This document shows, in pieces, positions 1 through 7,449 of a stretch of DNA of 64,000 bases. The stretch is from Nostoc sp. CHAB 5844 (GTDB taxonomy: Bacteria > Cyanobacteriota > Cyanobacteriia > Cyanobacteriales > Nostocaceae), in contig NZ_JAIVFW010000006.1 of NCBI RefSeq assembly GCF_020829595.1, forward strand, positions 62,001 through 126,000, given 5' to 3'. A program made the translations under genes and the position numbers. Every line of letters begins with the position of its first letter. Position 1 is the first letter of the stretch. The notes below the pieces were generated by a model. The model saw only the letters and a list, made by a program, of their open reading frames with translations. It ran no database searches and was not told the origin of the DNA.

Positions 1-479
1 TGCTGTACAACGCCTTAGACATGAAATTCCGCGAGTTGAAACTGCGTCCTAACCCCATTCGCCCAGTCATTGAAAAGCTGATAGACTACGAACAATTCTG
101 CGGTATTCCTCAAGCTAAGGCTGAGGAAGCGAAACAGCAGCAAGAAATTGCCGAAATGACTGTTACAGAGTTAAAGGCGTTGCTAGATAGCGGTGCTAAA
201 GATTTCGTACTGTTGGATGTACGTAACCCTCACGAATACGATATTGCCAAGATTCCTGGTTCGGTGTTAGTACCGTTACCAGATATCGAGAATGGCGATG
301 GTGTAGCTAAGGTCAAAGAAATCCTCAACGGCCACCGTTTAATTGCTCATTGTAAAATGGGCGGTCGCTCAGCCAAAGCTCTCAGCATCCTCAAGGAAGC
401 GGGAATTACTGGTACAAATGTCAAAGGTGGGATCACCGCATGGAGTCGAGAAGTTGATTCTTCGGTTCCTGAATACTAA
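1..479 (+). CDS. moeB: Molybdopterin-synthase adenylyltransferase MoeB with C-terminal rhodanese domain, 5' partial
   Basis: This is the 3' end of a ThiF/MoeB-family gene; the frame is open from base 3 and the N-terminal adenylation domain lies outside the window. The first visible residues (LYNALDMKFRELKLRPNP) match the end of MoeB-type adenylation domains. They are followed by a linker and a rhodanese domain with the active-site loop HCKMGGRS, whose Cys carries the persulfide in family members. The fused protein adenylates small sulfur-carrier proteins such as MoaD or ThiS and can help supply sulfur for molybdopterin or thiamin synthesis. An in-frame ATG at position 21 is internal to the conserved sequence and is not the start. 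A hairpin terminator follows 31 bases after the stop codon. Confidence 0.88.
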   Translation, partial: LYNALDMKFRELKLRPNPIRPVIEKLIDYEQFCGIPQAKAEEAKQQQEIAEMTVTELKALLDSGAKDFVLLDVRNPHEYDIAKIPGSVLVPLPDIENGDGVAKVKEILNGHRLIAHCKMGGRSAKALSILKEAGITGTNVKGGITAWSREVDSSVPEY

Positions 480-510
480 AAATTGACCGCAGATGATACA
501 AAAAAGATTA

Positions 511-546
511 GGGAAGTAACATAAATTACTTCCCATTTTTCTTTTT
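511..546 (+). terminator. Rho-independent terminator of the moeB gene
   Basis: A perfect 9-bp stem (GGGAAGTAA, 511-519, with TTACTTCCC, 526-534) with a 6-base loop is followed by ATTTTTCTTTTT. It lies just downstream of moeB and has the right polarity. Confidence 0.85.
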
Positions 547-569
547 ATAGGGATATTGCGATCGCCCTT

Positions 570-719
570 AATATAGCAGTTCTCGTTTGCATGAAATAGA
601 TTTTTTCACCTCAACCTCACCCCCAACCCTCCCCTTACCAAGGAGAAGGGAGTGTTTGCGTTAGCAAATACGGGGTGAGGTGACGACTGTATTGCACTCT
701 CAGTGAGAACCGCTATATT
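570..719. mobile_element. MITE-like element with 15-bp terminal inverted repeats
   Basis: The 150-bp element starts AATATAGCAGTTCTC (570-584) and ends GAGAACCGCTATATT (705-719); the ends are inverted repeats with one mismatch. Inside there is a second pair of inverted arms around CCTCACCCC / GGGGTGAGG and a CCTCCCC-rich core. There is no coding capacity. It occupies most of the spacer between moeB and the convergent GT39-like gene. Confidence 0.7.
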
Positions 720-730
720 TTATAGGACTT

Positions 731-758
731 ATACCATTTCACTTTATGAATGATACAA
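731..758. repeat. Diverged left end of the ATACCATTTCAC repeat family
   Basis: ATACCATTTCACTTTA followed by GATACAAAT matches the left end of the 104-bp elements at 29535 and 33124. The right end is not recognisable here. Confidence 0.5.
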
Positions 759-830
759 ATACAGTGTTCTCTGTGCCTCTATGGTTTGATATTCTATTAT
801 CTGTGCATAAGTCATATTTGATTTATAGGT

Positions 831-2477
831 TCAAATTCCATATGAACGATGATAGGGTTTAAGTAATGTCTTAGCCTGATAGACATAAACAACATTAACA
901 GCCACGCCACCGCGTCGAATTACGATTGTTTCAATCTCATCTAAGCTGCGAAAGTGACTGCGATAACTAGCCATTAAGTCTTTTCTGAGATTAAAAGGTG
1001 CAGTCGTGATATACAGTGCGTCTTTTCCTACCCATTGTTCAGCCTTAGACCAAAAAGCAAAGCCACGTATATCATTGCCAATATCAAAGCAAGTGATGGG
1101 AATTTGCGCTAAAGGTTGCATAGACATGGCAATTGGCCCAGCTAAATAATAGCGATTAGTAAATATAAAGCTAGAGTTCTGTAGCGCTGCTTTTATAATT
1201 GAAGATTCACTAAAACTGCGACGCAGTTGTTGAATATCAATTAGTTCTGTAGAAGGGTCATTTTTAACAGGTAAGAATCCTCCCATCAAAGCGTATTGGC
1301 TAGGTTTTTGTAATATGCCAATTGTTAATTGCAGCAATACAATTAGTACGATACTAACCACCATAATTCCTGAACCTAAGAGCCATCGCTGTACCCCACG
1401 CCGGGATTTATGCTGCCAAATGACTACCTGTTGTCCTAGTAGTAAAGTGATACCCCAAAATCCTGGCATTGCCCAAGCTGGCAAAATTTGTCTATAGCCT
1501 CCAATAAATGTAAATCCTAAAATTACGGGTAAAGAAACCCATAAAATTAATAGTTTTGCAGTGTTTAATTCATCTTTGTATGTGAATGATTTTTGAGAGA
1601 AAATTTGATTGATTTTTCTTAGCACTGGTTGCAAACTTATACGCCACAGAGGAAATCCTATGGTTGGGAACAAGTAAGCTACCTGAGTTAAATAAACTAA
1701 TCCTACATTCAGGAAGTTATAGCCACTTTTAGGTACGGCTCGTTGTGACTGAAAACTAAAAGACACCCAATCATGTTGGATATTCCACAACACAATTGGA
1801 GAAATAGTGATGATAAATAATCCTAAACTTAGCCATGCCCAAGGCGATCGCACAACAGCCCGATGTGGTGGACTAGTTAAACAAAAACCAACTAATCCTA
1901 GCCCCAAAATAAACCCATGATATTTGCTATTACAGGCTAACCCGACCAAAATCCCCAGAATCGCTAAACGGTAACTGGGGATATATAAATTAGATTTACA
2001 AGATTCATCTTTTAATGGCTGACGGAGAAATTCAGCTACGGCACAATATAAACTAGCCGACCAAAAAAAGATTAATGGACTATCGGGTAAACTCAGGACA
2101 CCAAAGCCAATTTGAAAAATCGGACTGATAGTAGCAATTGCCAAAGTAAAGCCAGCAGCCTTAGCAGAAAATATTTTTTTACTAGTCAGATATAACAATA
2201 CCAAACTGCCTGTATAGCAAAGTATCGCTCCTAAACGAATGGTAAATTGTGATACTTCTCCAGTTAACCAAGGGCCGAAACCAGTGGTGAGAGCAACCAT
2301 TGCTGGATGATCAAAATAGCTCCAGTTGAGATGCAAACTGTAAAGGTAGTAGTACGCTTCATCAAAGGTAGGGTAAAGCCAAAAAGCAATTATGGCTCGA
2401 AACAATAATCCTCCGACTAGCAAAAAAATCACTGATTGATGAGCTTTTCTAGTCAACCACTTTTGAGCTATTGGCAT
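831..2477 (-). CDS. GT39-like (ArnT/PMT superfamily) membrane glycosyltransferase
   Basis: A 548-residue integral membrane protein with about a dozen hydrophobic segments. Early in the first extracytoplasmic loop it has the acidic pair D39-E40 (TFDEAYYY) followed by YFDHPAMV, the usual arrangement in glycosyltransferase family 39 and ArnT-like enzymes, where the Asp is catalytic. Such enzymes transfer a sugar from a polyprenyl-phosphate donor to a protein or lipid acceptor on the outer face of the membrane. Acceptor and sugar cannot be read from the sequence. The start is an ATG and the length is normal. It is convergent with moeB. The downstream ABC ATPase has its own upstream spacer, so an operon is uncertain. 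Confidence 0.8.
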   Translation of the reverse strand: MPIAQKWLTRKAHQSVIFLLVGGLLFRAIIAFWLYPTFDEAYYYLYSLHLNWSYFDHPAMVALTTGFGPWLTGEVSQFTIRLGAILCYTGSLVLLYLTSKKIFSAKAAGFTLAIATISPIFQIGFGVLSLPDSPLIFFWSASLYCAVAEFLRQPLKDESCKSNLYIPSYRLAILGILVGLACNSKYHGFILGLGLVGFCLTSPPHRAVVRSPWAWLSLGLFIITISPIVLWNIQHDWVSFSFQSQRAVPKSGYNFLNVGLVYLTQVAYLFPTIGFPLWRISLQPVLRKINQIFSQKSFTYKDELNTAKLLILWVSLPVILGFTFIGGYRQILPAWAMPGFWGITLLLGQQVVIWQHKSRRGVQRWLLGSGIMVVSIVLIVLLQLTIGILQKPSQYALMGGFLPVKNDPSTELIDIQQLRRSFSESSIIKAALQNSSFIFTNRYYLAGPIAMSMQPLAQIPITCFDIGNDIRGFAFWSKAEQWVGKDALYITTAPFNLRKDLMASYRSHFRSLDEIETIVIRRGGVAVNVVYVYQAKTLLKPYHRSYGI

Positions 2478-2609
2478 TTATTTATATTTTGTTTTTAGTA
2501 TGCATCCAAATCATAAACTCCAGCTTGCTTAAATAAATGCAATATCCGAAGAATCTATCAAAAAATTCCTTACTGATTGATTCTGACTCTGGAATTCTGA
2601 ATTCTTTTT

Positions 2610-3353
2610 TTAATGACCTTTACCAGCACCCAAATACAATTCACCCACTTTTGGGTCTGTTAATAATTGTTGACCAGGGCCAGAAATAGCATCGCGTCCA
2701 GACTCTAGGACATAACCACGATGAGCCATTTCTAAGGCTTTACGAGCATTTTGTTCTACAAGTACGATCGCAGTACCACCCTGATTAATTTGTTTAATCT
2801 GTTCAAATACTTGAGTGACAAGAATAGGAGATAAAGCCGCAGAAGGTTCATCTAATAGTAATAAACTCGGTTCTAACATCAATGCTTTGCCCATTGCCAG
2901 CATTTGCCGTTCTCCTCCTGAGAGTGTACCAGCCCTTTGACGACGGCGATCGCTCAATCTCGGAAACATGGCAAATATATGATCTTTGACGGGTTTGAGC
3001 GGCGCATTACTCACAAAAGCTCCCATTTCTAAATTTTCTTCCACACTCAAAGAAGGGAAGACATTAGCAATTTGTGGTACGTAGCACAAGCCTTTCTTAA
3101 CAATTTGATTTGACTTCAGTCCAGTAATATTCTCGCCCTTAAAGGTAATTGTGCCTGTATGCGGTGTCAAAAGTCCAAAAATGGTTTTTGCCAAGGTGGA
3201 TTTACCCGCACCGTTGGGGCCAATTACTGTCACCAATTCTCCTGCTTCTACCCGAAAATTAACACCTTGCAAAATATCTACATCTTTGATGTAACCAGCA
3301 TGGACATTTTTGACTTCTAGTAAACGGGCTGAGTTATCAACTGAACCTGACAT
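2610..3353 (-). CDS. natE: Branched-chain/neutral amino-acid ABC transporter ATP-binding protein (LivF/NatE type)
   Basis: A 247-residue ABC ATPase with Walker A GPNGAGKST, signature LSGGERQ, Walker B LLLLDEPS and an H-loop region (IVLVEQNARKAL). The EQNARKAL pattern is typical of LivF-type subunits of amino-acid importers. In heterocystous cyanobacteria the LivF-like subunit of the N-I neutral amino-acid permease (NatE) is encoded away from the other nat genes. This gene is likewise alone, with no permease or binding-protein gene nearby. The natE symbol therefore rests on similarity and isolation; a urea-type UrtE or another LivF paralogue is possible. The start is the ATG giving MSGSVDNSARLLEV. 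Confidence 0.8.
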   Translation of the reverse strand: MSGSVDNSARLLEVKNVHAGYIKDVDILQGVNFRVEAGELVTVIGPNGAGKSTLAKTIFGLLTPHTGTITFKGENITGLKSNQIVKKGLCYVPQIANVFPSLSVEENLEMGAFVSNAPLKPVKDHIFAMFPRLSDRRRQRAGTLSGGERQMLAMGKALMLEPSLLLLDEPSAALSPILVTQVFEQIKQINQGGTAIVLVEQNARKALEMAHRGYVLESGRDAISGPGQQLLTDPKVGELYLGAGKGH

Positions 3354-3437
3354 ACAATCCTTAAATTAATCAAATTTTATAATGTGATGTCTTCTCTTTC
3401 AGAGACGCTAACGTGTAGCTTGCTTCTTTGTAGGAGT

Positions 3438-3457
3438 ACGACAAGCCGCTTCGCGTC
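3438..3457. repeat. Interspersed repeat, 20-bp core
   Basis: On the minus strand this reads GACGCGAAGCGGCTTGTCGT. Nineteen of the 20 bases recur inside the dcd intein at 43765-43784, so the element is found in both spacer and coding DNA. Confidence 0.6.
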
Positions 3458-3490
3458 CACGCGTAAATTTTATTTACCATAACCGCTGGC

Positions 3491-3521
3491 AAGAAAAAAA
3501 CATAGGTCTTTTACCTATGTT
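3491..3521 (-). terminator. Rho-independent terminator of the PEP-CTERM gene
   Basis: Read on the minus strand, AACATAGGT (3521-3513) pairs with ACCTATGTT (3507-3499) across a 5-base loop and is followed by a run of T residues. It lies about 35 bases past the stop codon of the PEP-CTERM gene. Confidence 0.8.
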
Positions 3522-3555
3522 CACTCACAAATACCAGATATAACTCTATTGAAAA

Positions 3556-4302
3556 TTATTTAGACTTGTTTTTTCTTCTGTAACGAACGGCCAAGTATAT
3601 TCCTGCCAAAGAGAAAGCTGCTAGACTACTAGGTTCTGGAACGGGGCTTGGTGGCTGTGAGACAATGACTTCACCAGTTGCTACCTCACCGTTGTCGCCT
3701 ACTTCACCAATATAAAAGTACAGTGGATTTTCTAAAGAAATAGGACGTTTGAGATTAAATATTACTTGACCACTATCTCCCAAGCTGACAAAACCGAACA
3801 TTGTCCTAGGGTTAGTAGTAGAATTAGCATCAAAACTTCCCAACGTAGCCACAGCATTGTTGATGTTACCCCCTGTAGTACCAAACAATTCAGGAGCCGT
3901 AGGAGGACGCTGGGTTCCAGGAGTGAAAATTGTTCCTGTGGGACTAAAATCAAACAGGTCTAATGCTGAGATGGCATTAACATCTGCTGCACTGTTAACA
4001 GCAACGTAACTAAGTTTGATTGCATCTAAATCAAAGCCACTTACGTTACCAGCCGACCCACCAGTGCGATTACTGTTATCTTTAATCACAATGGAAGTAA
4101 CATCACCGAAATTTGATGTAGAAATTTCGGCACGAAAAACAGCAGTAGTTGCAGGAGAGCCACCCGTCACACCTGTTAGTTTGGTAAAGCCAAGAGCTAT
4201 TGTTGCTGCTGTAGCACTTTGACTTGAACTCAAGCTGATAGCTAACGTAGCTATACTAGACGTTAAAAACTTAACACTAGGAAAACTACTTAGTTCTTTC
4301 AT
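3556..4302 (-). CDS. PEP-CTERM sorting-domain protein
   Basis: A 248-residue predicted exported protein. The N-terminus has an Ala/Ser-rich hydrophobic signal peptide ending near SATAA. The C-terminus has VPEPSS, a hydrophobic stretch and a basic tail (RYRRKNKSK), the tripartite PEP-CTERM sorting signal handled by exosortase-type systems in exopolysaccharide-producing bacteria. The middle is Thr/Gly/Asn-rich and predicted to be beta-rich; I recognise no catalytic motif. It has its own terminator and a long upstream spacer shared with the divergent rhomboid gene, so it is probably monocistronic. Confidence 0.85.
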   Translation of the reverse strand: MKELSSFPSVKFLTSSIATLAISLSSSQSATAATIALGFTKLTGVTGGSPATTAVFRAEISTSNFGDVTSIVIKDNSNRTGGSAGNVSGFDLDAIKLSYVAVNSAADVNAISALDLFDFSPTGTIFTPGTQRPPTAPELFGTTGGNINNAVATLGSFDANSTTNPRTMFGFVSLGDSGQVIFNLKRPISLENPLYFYIGEVGDNGEVATGEVIVSQPPSPVPEPSSLAAFSLAGIYLAVRYRRKNKSK

Positions 4303-4610
4303 GAATTTTAATATCTTACTCTAGAGTAAACGTAAATATTACTGAATTTTTCAGATTTAGCTTAGGTGCTACCTGAGGTAATTAACTAGACAGTCTATCA
4401 ATTTTTGCAAAACATCTATCAAAATATATAAATTTTTTATTTTAGATTCCGCAGATAAGTAATGTCGTGTCTGGTAAAAGACTTATCATTAACGTGAGTT
4501 CGATGAGTACTGTTTTGACAATCCAGCGAAATTGTTTAGTAAGCTTTTGTGCTTACAAGTTGCACAATTGAAATTTTGGGGAAAAACTTCAAACCCTCTC
4601 CCCTGCTCAC

Positions 4611-4655
4611 GCCAGTTGCTACAACTGAGGGAACCTCCGCAAGCAACGCACTGGC
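4611..4655. repeat. Palindromic GCCAGTTGC/GCACTGGC intergenic repeat
   Basis: GCCAGTTGCT and its near-complement AGCAACGCACTGGC flank a short GC-rich centre. Related copies lie at 7357-7398, 13150-13190, 22338-22376 and 40385-40425. Confidence 0.6.
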
Positions 4656-4911
4656 TCCTCTGCTCCCCTGCCCCCTTGCGGTCTCAACAAGCAAACTTTT
4701 GTGATTATTAGCTTATTTGGTTGACCATCGCTGTCATGGTAGATGATGTCGGATGAGGTGTTTGGTGTTAATTGTTGCACCATAGCGGTATCTCCAATAT
4801 TGGAAAATCTAGCTCATACTCTTAGTTTAAAAGGCAGATCCTCAGATCCAGCCAAGAGGTAGAAGAAACTACAGGCAAAATTCAATAATTTGATGCTAGT
4901 GTCTCAAAAAT

Positions 4912-4920
4912 CAGGAAAAA
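4912..4920 (+). promoter_or_regulatory. Ribosome-binding site deciding the GTG start of rhomboid copy 1
   Basis: CAGGAAAAA ends 5 bases before GTG 4926. The paralogue has the same layout (TAGGAAAAACACCT, then GTG at 5750), which argues against the longer upstream reading. Confidence 0.7.
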
Positions 4921-4925
4921 CGCCC

Positions 4926-5645
4926 GTGGTTCCCATTAGAGATAATAATCCTACACAAATTACGCCTTATGTGACTTATGGCTTAATTGCCGCTAATGTT
5001 CTGGCGTTTATATATGAAAGTAGTCTTCCGCCGCAAGCATTAGATGGCTTTTTACACCTTGCGGCTGTAGTTCCACGCGAACTCAGCTTAAGTTTTGCTA
5101 GTGTTTCTGTGCATCAACTAGTACCAGAGTGGGCAACTTTAATTACCTCCCAATTTTTGCATGGTGGCTTTCTGCACTTAGCTGGCAATATGTTGTTTCT
5201 GTGGATATTTGGTAACAATGTTGAAGATAAATTAGGCCATGCGAAATATTTGCTGTTTTATTTAGCTTGCGGTGTTTTAGCGTCTTTGACTCAATGGTAT
5301 TTCTCCCAAAATTCTAACATTCCGTCTTTGGGAGCTAGTGGTGCGATCGCTGGAGTTATGGGTGCATACATTCTCCGCTTTCCTAAAGCTGAAATTCTCG
5401 GTGTTGTACCTTTAGGAATTTTCTTCCCGACTTTTCGGGTTCCAGCCTATTTCTTTTTAGGATTTTGGTTTCTGCAACAATCTTTTTACGGACTTGCCAG
5501 TTTAGAAACACCTACTAATATTGGTATGGAAAGTGGCGGTATCGCTTACTGGGCGCACGCAGGCGGTTTCATCTTTGGAGCCATTCTTGGCCCACTGTTA
5601 GGTTTGTTTAGCGATAAATCTCCACAAGAATCATGGTATGGCTAA
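4926..5645 (+). CDS. Rhomboid family intramembrane serine protease (copy 1)
   Basis: A multi-spanning protein with the rhomboid catalytic dyad: Ser138 in GASGAIAGVMGAY and His211 in AYWAHAGGF. The conserved HLAGNMLFLWIFGNN segment lies in TM2. Rhomboids cleave membrane proteins within the bilayer; the substrate is unknown. I place the start at the GTG at 4926 rather than at the TTG/ATG 33 bases upstream. The adjacent paralogue starts at the aligned position (VPIRDNNPT against FPLYDENPT), and both are preceded by the same AGGAAAAAC ribosome-binding sequence. This gives 239 residues. The paralogue follows 104 bases downstream, indicating tandem duplication and probable co-transcription. Confidence 0.88.
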   Translation: MVPIRDNNPTQITPYVTYGLIAANVLAFIYESSLPPQALDGFLHLAAVVPRELSLSFASVSVHQLVPEWATLITSQFLHGGFLHLAGNMLFLWIFGNNVEDKLGHAKYLLFYLACGVLASLTQWYFSQNSNIPSLGASGAIAGVMGAYILRFPKAEILGVVPLGIFFPTFRVPAYFFLGFWFLQQSFYGLASLETPTNIGMESGGIAYWAHAGGFIFGAILGPLLGLFSDKSPQESWYG

Positions 5646-5749
5646 GATCTGTTAAATATGATTGATTTCACAGGTGTAATTACCTAAATTTTTCAACTGC
5701 TAGCCACACAAGCTATATTGCAGTTAATTGATAATTAGGAAAAACACCT

Positions 5750-6427
5750 GTGTTTCCACTCTATGACGAAAATCCGACGCGAATCACACCGTATTTCACT
5801 TACGGTTTGATTGGCATGAACATTTTAGTTTTTCTTCATGAAGTGAGTTTGTCTAATGCCCGATTGAATCTATTTTTCCGAGAGTATGCTGTAGTACCCC
5901 AAGAATTAACCTACAACTTTGATGGAGAGTGGATAACTTTAATTACATCACAGTTTCTTCACGGTGGTTGGTGGCACTTGATCTCAAATATGGTGTTTCT
6001 TTGGGTCTTTGGCAACAATATTGAAGACCGTTTGGGTCATTTCAAATATCTAATTTTTTATTTGACTTGTGGTGCTTTAGCCGCTTTGTGCCAGTGGGTG
6101 ATAGGAATGAATTCTTCGATTCCTTCCTTGGGCGCTAGTGGAGCAATTTCTGGGGTTTTGGGCGCATATCTGATCCGTTTCCCTCATGCCAGAATTACAA
6201 CCTTAGTATTCTTAGGTTTTTTTGTGACCACAATTAGCGTTCCTGCACTGGTGGTAATTGGCATTTTCTTTGTGCAGAATATAATATCTGGTCTTGCCAG
6301 CCTCCAAGCAGCTGCCAACATGAGTGTCCAAACCGGTGGAGTTGCTTACTGGGCGCATATTGGTGGCTTTGTTTTTGGAGTTTTGCTTGCGCCCTTGTTT
6401 GGTTTATTTAAACGTGATTATGAATAG
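5750..6427 (+). CDS. Rhomboid family intramembrane serine protease (copy 2)
   Basis: A paralogue of the preceding gene, with Ser130 in GASGAISGVLGAY and His203 in AYWAHIGGF, so both catalytic residues are intact. It has 225 residues, starts at GTG with an AGGAAAAAC ribosome-binding sequence, and aligns with copy 1 over its whole length, including the N-terminal DENPTRITPYFTYG segment. The loop after TM1 is shorter than in copy 1, so substrate preference may differ. It is a plausible two-gene unit with copy 1. Confidence 0.88.
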   Translation: MFPLYDENPTRITPYFTYGLIGMNILVFLHEVSLSNARLNLFFREYAVVPQELTYNFDGEWITLITSQFLHGGWWHLISNMVFLWVFGNNIEDRLGHFKYLIFYLTCGALAALCQWVIGMNSSIPSLGASGAISGVLGAYLIRFPHARITTLVFLGFFVTTISVPALVVIGIFFVQNIISGLASLQAAANMSVQTGGVAYWAHIGGFVFGVLLAPLFGLFKRDYE

Positions 6428-6514
6428 GGCTATAACAAAGTGCTGAGTTTAAGGCGAGTAAGGGTATGAGGGTTTTTGGGCGTTGCTGAATTAAGGGATG
6501 ATTCTTATAGGGTG

Positions 6515-6530
6515 GGCGGGAAAGCCCGCC
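6515..6530. terminator. GC-rich hairpin after the rhomboid pair
   Basis: GGCGGG-AAAG-CCCGCC forms a perfect 6-bp stem about 90 bases past the second rhomboid stop. There is no T-run, so termination is only possible; the sequence also resembles a common cyanobacterial spacer repeat. Confidence 0.4.
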
Positions 6531-6670
6531 ATAAATCCGAGACGGGTGGGGATCTTTTTCGCCACTAATTAATTCTGAACGGCAGTTGCTTTATGCCGGG
6601 GAACCCGTCTACCGCACTGCCTCCTCCTGAATTCTGACTTCTGACTTCTTCTTCAATAAAAGTTACCATC

Positions 6671-7279
6671 ATGGAGCAAAATGTCGAAATTCGTCGGTTA
6701 TTAGATGTTATGCCTGCTTCTAGCAGAATGACGACCAAAATTATCAGTAAGCCAGAACAAGCTAAGGTCATTGAAGCTACCTTTCCCCTACTTTGGAATC
6801 AAGATAGACCGATATACATTAATTTTGACTTTTGGGGTCGTTTGACAAAATCACAACGGGATTTACTGTTGTTGCAGAAGGTTAGCTGGTTGACAGGAGT
6901 GAAATGGTTTAAACCGGATATTTATCAAGGTGTGGTGCTGCTGGGATTATTGGCTGGATTAATCGAATCATCACAGTCAGATGCTGTAGGTGTGGCTGTT
7001 GCGGGAGGATTAAGTGCGATCGCCGCCTTCCGCATCTGGCGCAGCAACAAATCATCAGAGTCAGAGTTAAATGCCGATGCAGCAGCAATTAAAATAGCCC
7101 AACGTCGTGGTTATTCAGAAGCAGAAGCGGCGCAACATTTACTATCGGCAATTGAAGCAGTAGCCAAGATAGAAGGACGTTCTGGTTTAAATTTTACTGA
7201 GTTAATTCGTTGTCAAAACTTACGAGCGATCGCAGGTTTGTCTCCTGTGGGTATACCAGAGTTTTTTAACGCAGAGTAG
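6671..7279 (+). CDS. DUF3318 domain-containing protein
   Basis: A 202-residue protein conserved in cyanobacteria (DUF3318). The N-terminal half contains INFDFWGRLTKSQRDLLLL, followed by a hydrophobic region (roughly residues 78-115, GVVLLGLLAGLIES and VAVAGGLSAIAAFRIW) consistent with one or two membrane segments. A charged C-terminal helix-rich part contains ADAAAIKIAQRRGYSEAEAA. The function is not known and I infer none. The layout resembles membrane-linked proteins with an M48-like fold, but I see no HExxH motif. The start ATG follows TTACCATC and has no strong ribosome-binding site. Confidence 0.75.
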   Translation: MEQNVEIRRLLDVMPASSRMTTKIISKPEQAKVIEATFPLLWNQDRPIYINFDFWGRLTKSQRDLLLLQKVSWLTGVKWFKPDIYQGVVLLGLLAGLIESSQSDAVGVAVAGGLSAIAAFRIWRSNKSSESELNADAAAIKIAQRRGYSEAEAAQHLLSAIEAVAKIEGRSGLNFTELIRCQNLRAIAGLSPVGIPEFFNAE

Positions 7280-7356
7280 CGCTAAGTAAACGCAGCGAAA
7301 AGTTCTGTTCGCGTAGCGTCTCCGTCAGGAGACGCAGGGTTTCCCTCCGTAGGAAC

Positions 7357-7398
7357 GCCACTTTGCACAACGGGGGGTTCCCCTCGCAAGCAAGTGGC
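7357..7398. repeat. Palindromic GCCACTTTGC/GCAAGTGGC intergenic repeat
   Basis: Inverted GCCACTTTGC and CAAGTGGC arms surround a GGGTTCC core; a close relative lies at 13150-13190. It fills the spacer between two convergent genes, together with an upstream GC-rich stretch containing TCTCCGTCAGGAGACG. Confidence 0.6.
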
Positions 7399-7449
7399 TC
7401 AACTTTTCAAGACAAAGGTACGCAAAGGAAAAGAACAAATAACTATTGA

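Larger units (their letters stand above)
4303..4925. other. Divergent intergenic region between PEP-CTERM and rhomboid genes
   Basis: No gene is supported here. The region contains a relic of a repeat (4462-4493, matching the inverse of 47646-47676), a palindromic GCCAGTTGC element at 4611-4655, and presumably the promoters of the two divergent genes. Confidence 0.6.

Noticed and set aside
516-529. GTA-N8-TAC match, candidate NtcA site
   Set aside because: It is formed by the stem-loop of the moeB terminator and lies between convergent genes, not in a promoter.
824-838. GGTTCAAATTCC, resembling a tRNA T-arm
   Set aside because: No acceptor, D or anticodon stems can be formed around it, and it overlaps the 3' end of the GT39-like gene.
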